Shown here: one piece after another, positions 52,201 through 60,000 of the stretch
Position numbering within the stretch: the stretch's first letter is position 1
Layout: each line of letters begins with the position of its first letter
Source: Symsagittifera roscoffensis
Taxonomy: Eukaryota; Xenacoelomorpha; Acoela; Convolutidae
DNA length: 60,000 nt
NCBI RefSeq assembly: GCF_963678635.1
Contig: NC_087062.1
Coordinates: forward strand, 14,621,789 to 14,681,788
Reading direction: 5' to 3'
The notes under the pieces: generated by a model
The model's input: the letters and a program-made list of their open reading frames with translations, nothing else
What the model was told of the DNA's origin: nothing
Databases searched by the model: none
Translations under genes and position numbers: made by a program

Positions 52201-52623
52201 ATTCCATAAATTGTCACTATCTTCTTTTTTAAGCCACGTTTCGGAAATTCCTATAATTGTGTTTTCGCCCATATCATCAAGAAATTTTTTCAATTGCATC
52301 CGTTTTCTAATAATACTTTGAAAATTCAAATGAACAAATTTAAGATTTGCACAATTTTTTGAGCAGATACCGTAGACTGTTTCAATGGTTTCGATAGGAC
52401 CAGGGTTTTTTTCAACATCCCCACTTTGGGTCAGTAACAACGCGAAAAGGAAAAGATGAGTCAGTGTGGTAGCTCTCCGCTCATTTATCCCACATTTCGT
52501 TGATAATATCTTTTGCTGGCAGCTTAGATAGCCCCAGTAAACAATAGTTTTTTCTTTAGTTTCCATCTGAGCCTTGGAAATTAGAAAAATTGCACAAAAC
52601 AACCAGAATTTAATATTCAGCAT
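49210..52623 (-). CDS. LINE ORF2: 2A peptide, duplicated APE endonuclease, reverse transcriptase
   Basis: 1137 aa, start ATG at 52623. N-terminus: hydrophobic segment (about 4-18), a second one (about 54-64), then a 2A peptide ending in GDVEKNPGP (about 69-77), which makes ribosomes skip peptide bond formation. Next comes an APE-type endonuclease present twice: residues ~80-356 and ~357-633 are copies (831 bp each) with K-to-Q as the one difference I see. Each copy has 'ISETWLKK', 'LLGDYNINYLD' and 'YKTDHFASFIL'. Then RT: 'FKKDDPMDAKNYRPIS', 'LDLSKAFDSISHEVL', 'KRGVPQGTVLGPLLFNIYVN', catalytic box QYADDCMVF. It ends early at 'KYLDKKNIF'. Non-functional as it stands unless the C-terminus is dispensable. 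Confidence 0.87.
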   Translation of the reverse strand: MLNIKFWLFCAIFLISKAQMETKEKTIVYWGYLSCQQKILSTKCGINERRATTLTHLFLFALLLTQSGDVEKNPGPIETIETVYGICSKNCANLKFVHLNFQSIIRKRMQLKKFLDDMGENTIIGISETWLKKEDSDNLWNFQPRTHAMFRYDRQSAVKKKGGGVLLYIPVKLAPKLRPDLNLFDKEKYESVWVECESTFNISSKEKMLVNLCYNPSRSNFIDFLEQLTLNIDNAFSVSNKITLLGDYNINYLDSKEKENLDSIIIPYGLKVFCPNDETRISSSTKTHIDYIISDYETNGIEFCFDTPYKTDHFASFILTDIKCGKILPRIITTFNKKNYQKNEFCNSLSALPWYLIETVYGICSKNCANLKFVHLNFQSIIRKRMQLKKFLDDMGENTIIGISETWLKKEDSDNLWNFQPRTHAMFRYDRQSAVKKKGGGVLLYIPVKLAPKLRPDLNLFDKEKYESVWVECESTFNISSKEKMLVNLCYNPSRSNFIDFLEQLTLNIDNAFSVSNKITLLGDYNINYLDSQEKENLDSIIIPYGLKVFCPNDETRISSSTKTHIDYIISDYETNGIEFCFDTPYKTDHFASFILTDIKCGKILPRIITTFNKKNYQKNEFCNSLSALPWYLLYQCTDAQNMFSTMIYLISCALQQHAPIEKKFVRNFKPKNVLKTEWFDSECQQLLTKKQNSLRSYRSQSTSDNWSKYQFLRNQMSKLIRSKQFDHSKNCFSLLSTIQQKWKYINQVRGTCSGNHRITVLRNSFSEMITQDKKIANHLNYIFSNLGEFFGAKKPPNYNKSASESASFHFQHITVKQCFDIVRKINVGKPLGPCTVPAWAIIDGQSVIVPHLTFVINTCLDENIFPIELKKANVTPLFKKDDPMDAKNYRPISITCAFSKIFEKILHAQITEHLDKFQIMTPFQFGFRKNISTQDALVYVTESIRNQIDSKKIVHAALLDLSKAFDSISHEVLIEKMLSLGFSNGANALIASFLNKRIQRVNVNGIFSDWIEIKRGVPQGTVLGPLLFNIYVNDIQERLYEGCTLVQYADDCMVFSSSIISEDALNRLQKSLNNLTEFFAENQLNLNASKSEFITFCQKNDSKNVDTDKLVISGHYVAKKSECKYLDKKNIFQIEF
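50725..52386 (-). repeat. 831-bp in-frame tandem duplication within LINE ORF2
   Basis: 50725-51555 and 51556-52386 are near-identical; the one difference I found is at 51027/51858 ('cttgg' against 'ctttg'). 831 is divisible by 3, so the reading frame is kept. It could be real or an assembly error. Confidence 0.9.
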
Positions 52624-52679
52624 AATAGGTTAAATAAATTAAATAATCGCCAAAGTTTGCACCAAGAAAAAATGCGAAA

Positions 52680-53708
52680 CTAGTATTTCCTAAAAAATTT
52701 TGCACCGTTTTGGAAAAATTGTAACATTTCTGCCGTTTTTGGATCTAAATTTGATGATTGTTGGGTTTGCTTCATTCTGGGGCGGGTTGTAATCTCACAT
52801 GTGTTTGCATTAATATCAGAACCCCTAAAAGAATCTCTAAAACTTTGCACCAAAATTTCAACACCCCCATCAGAAGGATGCAAACCATCCGAGCTAAGAG
52901 CATCTGTATTTTGACTAAAAATTTTGTTTATGTCTAAAATATCCAATTTTACTTCGCCCAAGTCTTTTACATTCCGTACTAAATTAAGAATTTGCTTGTT
53001 TAGCTTCTGTACATTTGGATTAAAATCTTTTCTAAAAGCGCCTAAGGGAGTTACAGTACATAGTGAAATTGTTTCTGGGGAGAATTTATGATTTATGAGA
53101 TAAATTAGTTTTTCTAAGCTACTCACGGCTTCCTTCGCGTCGAAATCACTTGAGAGGCAGTCATTTATTCCAATTAGCGTAGTTACATGTTTAAAATGTC
53201 GCGATTTACTGTTTCTCACGCGTTCCAGCAATGCAGAAATTTTGTGCCCACCAAATCCTCTCGCCAACACATTTTCCGATATTTGTTCCCCATTGATTCT
53301 GTTAACAATTGAGTCTCCCAGTAATAGGCCAGAATATTCTCCTTCTCGTGGTAAAAATAAATGTTTTCGTTGCTGGTCGAATTTTTCTTCTTGAATATTG
53401 GTTGCTTGTATTTTGATTTCTTGGTTATTCTTGCTTTCTTGGTTATTTTCGCTTCGTTTGTTCTGATTTCTGCTCCGAGTTCCAATCTTGCTCCATTCGT
53501 TTTCAAATTTGTTTTCTGTAATTTTCGAATTGCCCGTGTTTTTAAAATTTTCTAGATCAAAAAATTTGTTTCCTCTTTCTTCCTCTTTCGTTGATACAGT
53601 TAAGTTTTCGATAATTCGTTTAAAATAAGTAACATTTTCGACTAAGTCTTTATACAGCTCGTATTTCAATTCGTCGTTCAGATTTCGGAAAGTTTCGAGG
53701 TCAAACAT
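52680..53708 (-). CDS. LINE ORF1 with SGNH hydrolase domain
   Basis: 342 aa, start ATG at 53708. N-terminal helical part ('FDLETFRNLNDELKYELYKD'), a Lys/Asn/Gln-rich linker (about 65-115), then an SGNH hydrolase: block I LLLGDSIVNRI (about 129-139), block II RGFGGHKIS, block III TLIGINDCL, block V SSDGLHPSDGG (about 275-285). The full Ser-Gly-Asn-His set is visible. Esterase ORF1 proteins are known from CR1-type LINEs; they bind lipid esters and are thought to help the ribonucleoprotein reach the nucleus. The frame is intact. Confidence 0.88.
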   Translation of the reverse strand: MFDLETFRNLNDELKYELYKDLVENVTYFKRIIENLTVSTKEEERGNKFFDLENFKNTGNSKITENKFENEWSKIGTRSRNQNKRSENNQESKNNQEIKIQATNIQEEKFDQQRKHLFLPREGEYSGLLLGDSIVNRINGEQISENVLARGFGGHKISALLERVRNSKSRHFKHVTTLIGINDCLSSDFDAKEAVSSLEKLIYLINHKFSPETISLCTVTPLGAFRKDFNPNVQKLNKQILNLVRNVKDLGEVKLDILDINKIFSQNTDALSSDGLHPSDGGVEILVQSFRDSFRGSDINANTCEITTRPRMKQTQQSSNLDPKTAEMLQFFQNGAKFFRKY

Positions 53709-53785
53709 GTTGGCGATTAAAAGCGAAATTAAAAATAAGACATTAAAATGAACCGACTGATCGCTAGAAATTTAATTTGGTTGTG

Positions 53786-54210
53786 AATGACGATCATCGC
53801 TCCCCATGTGTTATGTAATTATACCAACTTGGGTTTTGATTAAGTTTTTTTGTTCCGATCAATGAAATTGGGGAGGAATTTTGTATTCGGGTGTTTTAGT
53901 TATTTTCAACGCAAAATTAGGTACCACAATTAATTGTCGGATTAGGTCGAGTGATATGTAATTTTGAAGCCCCTTCAGTCTTGATTAGAACGGAACGGAA
54001 CGACTTTAACAATGTGTGGAAAAATTGCCCTGGGAGGAAAGGGTTTAAAAGTTTTGAGATTTAGTTTAATTTTGAGCGAGTAACGCGATCGAGTAACGTT
54101 CATCTTATGAAATAATAAAATTTAGTGGAAATAGTTTAGTTTTAATTAAGCCAGTTTTTGTTTTTAGGTTTGAGCAATTTTGTTTGAAATCGTTTCAAGT
54201 TGATGGTTAC
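53786..54210. repeat. Segment copy B, right end
   Basis: Matches 16531-16956 with few differences and ends at 'gatggttac'. Beyond it the sequence differs from copy A ('caatgatagg' here against LINE sequence in A), so this is the edge of the duplicated segment. Confidence 0.8.
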
Positions 54211-55660
54211 CAATGATAGGTTACCAGAATGATAGGTTACCAGAATTTTTTTTGCAAATTTGACTGCGGGATCCAGGAGTGTAGAGATTGGCTGAGATTT
54301 TTCAAAAAACAAAAGACTTCGTGTTTTTAATTTTCCTTTCCGGCGTCTTTCTTGATGTAGTTTTTTTGTTTTTGTGATCCAGCGAGCTCTCTTACTGTTG
54401 CATATAATTTTCAAATTTGACAAGATTGATGGAATTGGTTATATTTTTGAGTTTTTTTAGATTTTCTGCAAGTTCTTTTTTGGGGCAATGGTTGTAATTT
54501 TTGCATGCTCTTTTTAACTTTTGTTTTTCAATTTTTTTCTTTCATTTTGATCTGATTTTATAGCAAATAGCGTATAGAGACTTTTATACGCGATTGTTTC
54601 TGTTCGATATGCAGTTTGTTTCATTGCAAGATTTAATGAACAATTTTCGAGTTCATTGAGGATTTTTTGCGTCCCAATTTTTTGACCGATGTTTATCTTA
54701 TCGTTTCCATATATTAGTTATGAGAGACAAATGGATGTATGTAGTGAAGCCCGAAGCCTTCTTTTGTTTCTGCTAATTATATTCTATAATAGTTACAGTA
54801 ACATTTTTCTTCACTTTTTAGCCTACGATTTCTTCAAAATTCATTCAAGTTTTTCACTTTTTGTTTGAAACACGTTATTTTTTGATATTTTGCGCTTTAT
54901 TTTGTATCGTTAGTGGCGCAAAGCTCAACTTCGCTTCTGTGTTTTACAATTGTTCCCGCTGAAAATAGTTGTGACTTAGTGAACCTATTTTTTTATCGTT
55001 TGAATGTTAAAGTGTTTTTTTTTGTTTTCGACTCAGTGAGCGTCTACCTACGTGTTGTCGGCATTTTGACAAGACTGATGGAATTGGTTATATTTTTGAG
55101 TTTTTTAAGATTTTCTGAAGTTCTTTTTGTTTGTACTTTTGCATTCTTTATATTCCATCTCCATTAAATGGAGGTGGTATAGCTTCGCGGCCTGCGATGA
55201 ACTTTGAACTTGAATTGCAATAATGAACATCTGAACTTCTCCCTCTCGTTTAGTTTTTTTTCAAGCTCATAGTCCGGATCAAACTTTTGCTACCCACGTG
55301 TTGTCGGCCTTTTGGCTGCTCTGTAAAGATTAAAGGATTTTTTAATGACAGTAATTGGGTTTCTTGACAGTTTTTCTGACATTAATTCTTTTCCTTAAAA
55401 ATTCCCATTTTCCTTAAAAATTCCCCTTTTCCTTAAAAATTCCCAATTCCTTAAAAATTCCCTGTTTTTTCTTAGTTATTTACATCTCGTTTTCTTTTCA
55501 GTGGCTGGAAATGTGACTTAAAGCTTTGCTTAGCCATTTTTTAGTCATTTGACATCTTTTAAAATTGTAATCCTTTGGCTTCTTGAAAAATTTACACGTT
55601 TACAGTATCAAATTTTTCAATAAATTGCTCAGTAATTCAGGTATTAATTGTTAGTTAGTT
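54211..55660. other. AT-rich intergenic region with direct repeats
   Basis: No convincing gene. It contains a ~60-bp direct repeat (54418-54478 and 55066-55126, 'gatggaattggttatatttttgag'), a stray TRPC gene fragment (55158-55256) and a four-unit 'ttttccttaaaaattccc' minisatellite at about 55389-55464. Confidence 0.5.
55158..55256 (-). pseudogene. Fragment of the neighbouring TRPC gene
   Basis: 'aaatggaggtggtatagctt' and the following ~90 bp match 56056-56150 in the TRPC gene with small indels ('gaactttgaacttgaattg' against 'gaacttgaattg'). Same orientation. A partial tandem duplication of the exon part encoding the TRP-box region. Confidence 0.7.
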
Positions 55661-58234
55661 TTAGTTCTTTGCTAACACCAATTTCCACGGTTTTTTATAT
55701 TTTTGCATAAATTTGTTGTTCTGAATAGATTCGTCAATATTTTCTATGTTTTTGCCCTGTTTCTTTTCCGACTTTTCCTTCACAAGTCGCCTACTGCTCT
55801 CGTCTATGTTATTCACATTTTTAATGACCGTCTCGCAACTCGCATAAATATTGTTTCTCATTTTTTCTAAATCGGTGGTCGTTATTAGAGTTGCTCTGTT
55901 TCTTAGCTTATAGTTACGCAAGTATGTACTTTTGAGACGCTGTATAAGTGTTCGCATTTGGTTGACTGTCTCCAATTCTTTCTCTGACAAGATTTTTTTC
56001 GTTGGCGCTTTTCCGGATTGAAACCACGCTGTAACTCGATTGATACTAGGAACAACATTAAATGGAGGTGGTATAGCTTCGCGGCCTGCGATGAACTTGA
56101 ATTGCAATATTGAACGTCTGAACTTGAAAACTTCTCCCTCTCGTCTAGTGGCTTCAAGTACAGCAAAAATTATCAACGAAATGAGAATATTTAGTCGTAC
56201 TACAATCATCACAAACGCATATATAGCGTAAAGTAATGATGTCAGCCATTCTTGTGGGTTTTCATAAACAGGAAAGTTCTTCTGCATCTGCGTGTCTGCT
56301 TGAAACATAGAAAAAAAGAATGTTATCAACATTTGTCCAAATTCCTGGAAAGCGAGCATTTCTTCGTAATCAGCTGACCACCTCCGCACTTCACATGGAA
56401 TTTTAACCAACGAGCCATTGTCGTGCTCGCAATTCTGCCAGTATTGGGAGAAGGTGGAGTGAATCATCCCATTTAGAGAAACAGTGAATGCTATCAGTGT
56501 GCAACAGAATAAAACCATAAAATTGAGGCTTGCACTGAAAGCTGCTGCCATCAGATGTTGAGGCAGTCCCACCACTGTCGTTATCCGTAGAGTCTTATAA
56601 AGCTTGAGAATCAATAACAGTGCAGCTGTTGCACGAAATGCGTCAGCAACATACAAAGGGTATCCGAAATAATCTTGTCCTATTTCGGGATAATCAAACG
56701 TACCATATTGGATAACATGCGTGTACTTGACTGATAGGTTCATAAAAAAGGAAAAATTCAGGCACATGTTCAGGAAATTGACCCAGTCGGAAATGTAATT
56801 GGAAAGACCGTCGGAAAAAATGTTCTGAAGCTCATTGTAGGCATTGCCAATAGTCCAAACAAAAACATACGAATCGACGAATATTAGGGCGTCGTTGTGT
56901 ATCTCAGTTTCTTCATATATGAGCCCCACTTCTGTTAAAATAAAATAAAAGTATTCTGTAGTGTTTGTCCTAAATAGGTCAATCATTTCGGGTGTTAACG
57001 ATTGTTTGAAAAGGCAATCAGGCCTCCCATCTTCTACGTATGAAAAACATACAACGTTGTTCGCAATTTCTGCAAACGTTTTAATGTCATGTGTGCCGAA
57101 ATGGATGAGTGAATACAGTACCATCATGACAAGAATTATGTAAAAGACTAGCTGCACCACGTAGCGCATCAGAGGCATTTCCATCCAACTGCGGATCATT
57201 TTACCAGTGGGGGAAGTAGTTGCTGGCACGAAAAGGTAAAAGAAAATCCACGCAGGTGTCAGAAGAACTAGTACTAGAAGGTACGCCGCCTTCTTGGCAA
57301 TGTTGGAGGATTCGAAGTCCTGCAGAGCAATGGGCCCTTCGTAGAATTTCTTTTTCATTAGTTTCTGGATGCTTCCATTTGCTACAAATTCTGTATGCTT
57401 GTTGGATATTGCGTACTTCAGCCGCTCCCAGGGTTCGCCAGGAGCCACAATGTTGTGGTCCAAAGTCGTCATTTGGTTCATTACCAACATGAGTTCATCA
57501 AATGTGGCAATGTTACTGATGAATTCGGCAGCAAATTTTTCACAGCTCTCCTTGACTATCTGCATGTCTGTTGCGGCAACGGTTAAGCTAGATGAGATTT
57601 GTTGACATCTTTCGGAGATTTTAAACGCAACCATTATCGGATCCTCATTCATGATACACAAATACATGGGGTTGGAGAGGGCAAGAAGAGTTTGACAGAT
57701 AGCGTCGAATCTTATAATGTTTCTGGGCTCTCGCGGGTCGTAATTTGGAATGTCTAGGTGTTGTGCTCCTCGGGAGAACAAGAATTTTAACATCGTCTCG
57801 TTTTCTCGTAGTGCGGCCACCATAACAGGAGATAGCCCAGGGCGGTAGACCGTACCAGTCAACACTGGTCGGTCGACAAGTTCTGGGTCCACAGAGAGAA
57901 AAAATTCAATGGCTGCTCTGTAGTCAACGTCCACTGCAATAATAAGCTCTTCCTTAATGATGAATTGTCTTTTGAGCACCAGATATTGTATCACGGGAAG
58001 TGCGAATAATTTAACTGCATTTCCAAGTAGCGTGTAGCCGAATTTGTCCCGAAAATTGAGACTGAACATTTCCTGAAGGGGAATTGACTTCTGAATTAGT
58101 TTGTCTAAATTGTCAACTGGGTTTGGCAACGAAAGACTGGCTATCATATCTTGTCTCAGTTTTTTGGCGATTTCAGAGGGATCTATCTCCTGATTGTTTC
58201 CAGCTAACCTAAATTTAGTAGCAAATGAAGGCAT
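55661..58234 (-). CDS. TRPC-like cation channel, single exon
   Basis: 857 aa, start ATG at 58234. The N-terminal half has ankyrin-like repeats and TRPC landmarks ('TLLGNAVKLFALPVIQYLVL', 'SPVMVAALRENETMLKFLFS', 'ALSNPMYLCIMNEDPIMVAF'), then 'FVANGSIQKLM..KFYEGP' as in the TRPC pre-S1 region. Membrane segments at about 315-335, 362-384, 485-505, 530-550, 565-590 and 668-695. After S6 comes 'FKFRRSILQFKF' with 'IPPPFNVVPS', the TRP box and following proline motif of TRPC channels. A tail of ~120 aa follows. TRPC channels are non-selective, Ca2+-permeable cation channels of the plasma membrane acting downstream of phospholipase C. The protein is divergent, and the complete absence of introns is unusual. 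Confidence 0.85.
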   Translation of the reverse strand: MPSFATKFRLAGNNQEIDPSEIAKKLRQDMIASLSLPNPVDNLDKLIQKSIPLQEMFSLNFRDKFGYTLLGNAVKLFALPVIQYLVLKRQFIIKEELIIAVDVDYRAAIEFFLSVDPELVDRPVLTGTVYRPGLSPVMVAALRENETMLKFLFSRGAQHLDIPNYDPREPRNIIRFDAICQTLLALSNPMYLCIMNEDPIMVAFKISERCQQISSSLTVAATDMQIVKESCEKFAAEFISNIATFDELMLVMNQMTTLDHNIVAPGEPWERLKYAISNKHTEFVANGSIQKLMKKKFYEGPIALQDFESSNIAKKAAYLLVLVLLTPAWIFFYLFVPATTSPTGKMIRSWMEMPLMRYVVQLVFYIILVMMVLYSLIHFGTHDIKTFAEIANNVVCFSYVEDGRPDCLFKQSLTPEMIDLFRTNTTEYFYFILTEVGLIYEETEIHNDALIFVDSYVFVWTIGNAYNELQNIFSDGLSNYISDWVNFLNMCLNFSFFMNLSVKYTHVIQYGTFDYPEIGQDYFGYPLYVADAFRATAALLLILKLYKTLRITTVVGLPQHLMAAAFSASLNFMVLFCCTLIAFTVSLNGMIHSTFSQYWQNCEHDNGSLVKIPCEVRRWSADYEEMLAFQEFGQMLITFFFSMFQADTQMQKNFPVYENPQEWLTSLLYAIYAFVMIVVRLNILISLIIFAVLEATRREGEVFKFRRSILQFKFIAGREAIPPPFNVVPSINRVTAWFQSGKAPTKKILSEKELETVNQMRTLIQRLKSTYLRNYKLRNRATLITTTDLEKMRNNIYASCETVIKNVNNIDESSRRLVKEKSEKKQGKNIENIDESIQNNKFMQKYKKPWKLVLAKN

Positions 58235-58518
58235 TTTGAAAACGTGTTTATTTTATTGTTGAAAAATATTGAGCAGTTCTTGAGCTATAAGCAACGCAAG
58301 CTATAGTTTTTGATGTAGTTATTCTAATTTGAGATGAATGAGCCAGAAAATGCGTGCTAAAATGACATTTTTGATGGTTCATGTACATGATTGATTTTTC
58401 TTGGTTCAATGGTTAGAAGTTACGAGATAACTACATATAAAGCAATTCAACTGTATGGTGGTGTTGAGCCAGAGTTTGTTGTTTAAAAGACCAATCTGAA
58501 CATTTAAGAGCTGAGAAA
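58235..58518. promoter_or_regulatory. Divergent promoter region
   Basis: 284 bp between the start codons of the TRPC-like gene (minus) and the SNAPC2-like gene (plus). It must contain both 5' untranslated regions and promoters. I see no clear TATA box or conserved element. Confidence 0.5.
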
Positions 58519-60000
58519 ATGAGTTTGATGACATTATATGATGACGACGACACAGACACGCCCGAGAATAAGGTGACAAGTAAGAACGATGAAAATCTAG
58601 ACAGTGTTGAATTGGAAACTACAGAAGACACTGCTTCTTCAGTGACCAAGCAAAAGAGAGCAGTACGCGTATCACCTCTGAGAAGATCTTCACGCTCAGT
58701 TAGATCTCGGGCAAGGTTAATGTACCCAACAAGGAGCAGACATAAGGTTAAAAGAAATTTGACCAACCGAAAGGGTTCCTATTTAGCCCGGAGAATTGCG
58801 AGAAGTGTTCCCCTGAGCAGTAAGCCCCGCAAAGGTCGAGATTGGACTCTTAAAGAGAAAGCTAAATTGCTGAAGGCGCTGCAGATTGTGGATGATCCTG
58901 AAGATTATGAAAGTGTGGCCTCGCATATTGTTTCCAGGTGCGACCTGTGTTGGCAAGTTAAACATCCTTGTTAATTGCCTTTTATACGGATGATCATACG
59001 GAAAAAGTTTGATGCAATAGTTTCAGAAAATTTTATTCAGCTTGGAAAAATAAACTTAGGAGATATTCGTATGATATTCGTATCTTTTTTAGAACAGCGG
59101 AAGAGGTGAAATTATTTGTACAAGGCAGAGAAAAGCACATGATGAGAAATAAGAGCTACTACTTGGAACTGTTCAACATGACTGAGCCGACAGCTCCCGC
59201 ACCCCTCTCGCAATGGGCCAACATTTGCAGTCATAACTCATCCGAAAACATATCTAAAGCACTGCACGAGGTACTAAAATGTTAGTGATCTATTTAAGAA
59301 CTTAATCTGTAATTTATAGACAGATAACTTACGAAAATAATTACACTATATATCGACACAGTTTTCTAAAATTGGGTGGACTTAAAAAAATGTTAATCAT
59401 AAAATGTTCTTGATATTCTTTCTTGAGTTTTAAAATGAATATTTTTCTTAGCTCCCTTTAAGATCCGATCTTAGATGTTTTTGAGATGATGGCCAATTTG
59501 TAAAGATGGGAACGTTCTAGGCTACTAGTCTGAATTTACTGTTTTATGTTTTAACGTTCTTTAATCTATTTTTCTTTAGTTTTTGAAGCTTAGCTCTAGA
59601 TCTCTTTATCTATCCAAAAAGCCGGCCAATTTGTTTGAAAATGCGTAAAAATTTTTAACGGCGTAATTTTTACAATTTTAGGCAATTATTTTTGTCGTCA
59701 GATCATTCGTGTCCTACTTGCGCAGCAATCAGCCCTTCTTGTTTGATTTTTGCTACGGAATTCTGTTTAAAGGACCAACCAATGTTTTTTTTTTCATTAT
59801 TTTTTTAAAAAGTTTTGTTTTATGAGGCTGTTTGGCTATAGTTATGTAGGTATTTGCTCTGAATTTTATCACTTGAAATGGAGTTTCATAGGCGAAATGT
59901 TTGTATTTCAGTGGCCTCTTTCGAGCCTCGGTCTGTTAGTGAAATGAGACTGGATTTCTCTCTGATCTACAACTACCTGGCAAACGCAGTGGCAGACAAG
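58519..60000 (+). CDS. SNAPC2: SNAPC2-like snRNA-activating complex subunit (partial, 3 exons visible)
   Basis: Exon 1 58519-58937 (ATG 58519; donor gtgcga), intron 155 bp, exon 2 59093-59280 (acceptor ttttttag; donor gttagt), intron 631 bp, exon 3 from 59912 (acceptor tttcag) to beyond the window. These junctions keep one frame throughout. The N-terminus is acidic then basic; a SANT/Myb-like segment follows (RDWTLKEKAKLLKALQ...VASHIVSR, then TAEEVKLFVQ across the splice), then 'APLSQWANIC', 'ALHEVL', 'ASFEP' and 'DFSLIYNYLA'. The order matches SNAPC2 (SNAP45), a subunit of the complex that binds the proximal sequence element of snRNA genes for RNA polymerases II and III. The family match is from memory of its pattern, not a search. 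Confidence 0.7.

Larger units (their letters stand above)
48453..53785 (-). mobile_element. CR1-like LINE with SGNH ORF1 and 2A-led ORF2
   Basis: About 5.3 kb, minus strand. The 3' poly(A) appears as 13 T at 48453-48465 and the 5' end is near 53785. Copy A gives the empty site: bases matching 16522-16530 are missing and no clear target-site duplication is seen, so the insertion removed about 9 bp or the ends have drifted. ORF1 (SGNH hydrolase) is followed 56 bp later by ORF2 (2A peptide, duplicated endonuclease, RT). ORF2 is broken near its C-terminus. The 5' end looks complete. Confidence 0.88.

Noticed and set aside
51188-52321. Two identical 100-aa plus-strand frames
   Set aside because: Antisense shadows of the duplicated LINE endonuclease; the identity reflects the 831-bp duplication.
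55389-55464. Short 'ttccttaaaaattccc' tandem repeats as a regulatory element
   Set aside because: Only about four units in AT-rich intergenic DNA; an ordinary minisatellite is the simpler explanation.

Overview
The window is animal (metazoan, almost certainly invertebrate) nuclear DNA. It has spliced or single-exon animal genes at the right end (a TRPC-type ion channel and a SNAPC2-like snRNA transcription factor). The other ~54 kb is stacked retroelements of at least five kinds, with metazoan motifs such as APE-type LINEs, a Penelope-type GIY-YIG nuclease, Ty3/gypsy LTR elements and a LINE with a 2A peptide. I cannot name the clade. Nothing looks prokaryotic.

Layout. 1-11565: head-to-tail, heavily decayed copies of a composite unit: LINE ORF1 (PHD-like finger plus coiled coil), APE endonuclease, LINE reverse transcriptase, then a Penelope-like GIY-YIG tail. 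11566-16956: a segment (copy A) with a decayed retrotransposon RT, a perfect 34-bp inverted repeat and a ~150-bp degenerate minisatellite; it lies inside the last composite unit, which resumes at 16957-17697. 17971-21220: a LINE 3' remnant, an SGNH-hydrolase-like remnant and a second copy (B) of the RT. Copy B continues to 22805, 47167-48452 and 53786-54210. It is split by two young insertions, and copy A serves as the empty-site reference for both.

The first insertion (22806-47166) is the highlight: a ~24.4-kb Ty3/gypsy-type LTR retrotransposon with 883/884-bp LTRs in which I saw only two differences. It has a ~3.1-kb structured leader, gag-pol in two overlapping frames, a macro-domain-like region at the C-terminus of pol, and ~9.5 kb of further open frames after pol. 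These comprise an SGNH hydrolase ORF, an extension beyond one UAG stop that may be a second SGNH-like fold, and two large proteins (771 and 1162 aa) I do not recognise. The leader contains a duplicated nested hairpin whose outer stem differs at four base pairs between copies with pairing kept in both. The second insertion (48453-53785, minus strand) is a CR1-like LINE with an SGNH ORF1 and an ORF2 that starts with a 2A peptide, carries an in-frame 831-bp tandem duplication of its endonuclease and has a broken C-terminus.

54211-55660 is AT-rich spacer with a stray fragment of the neighbouring channel gene. 55661-58234 (minus) is an uninterrupted TRPC-like channel. 58519-60000 (plus) is the SNAPC2-like gene, at least three exons, running off the window. 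The two genes diverge from a 284-bp shared promoter region.
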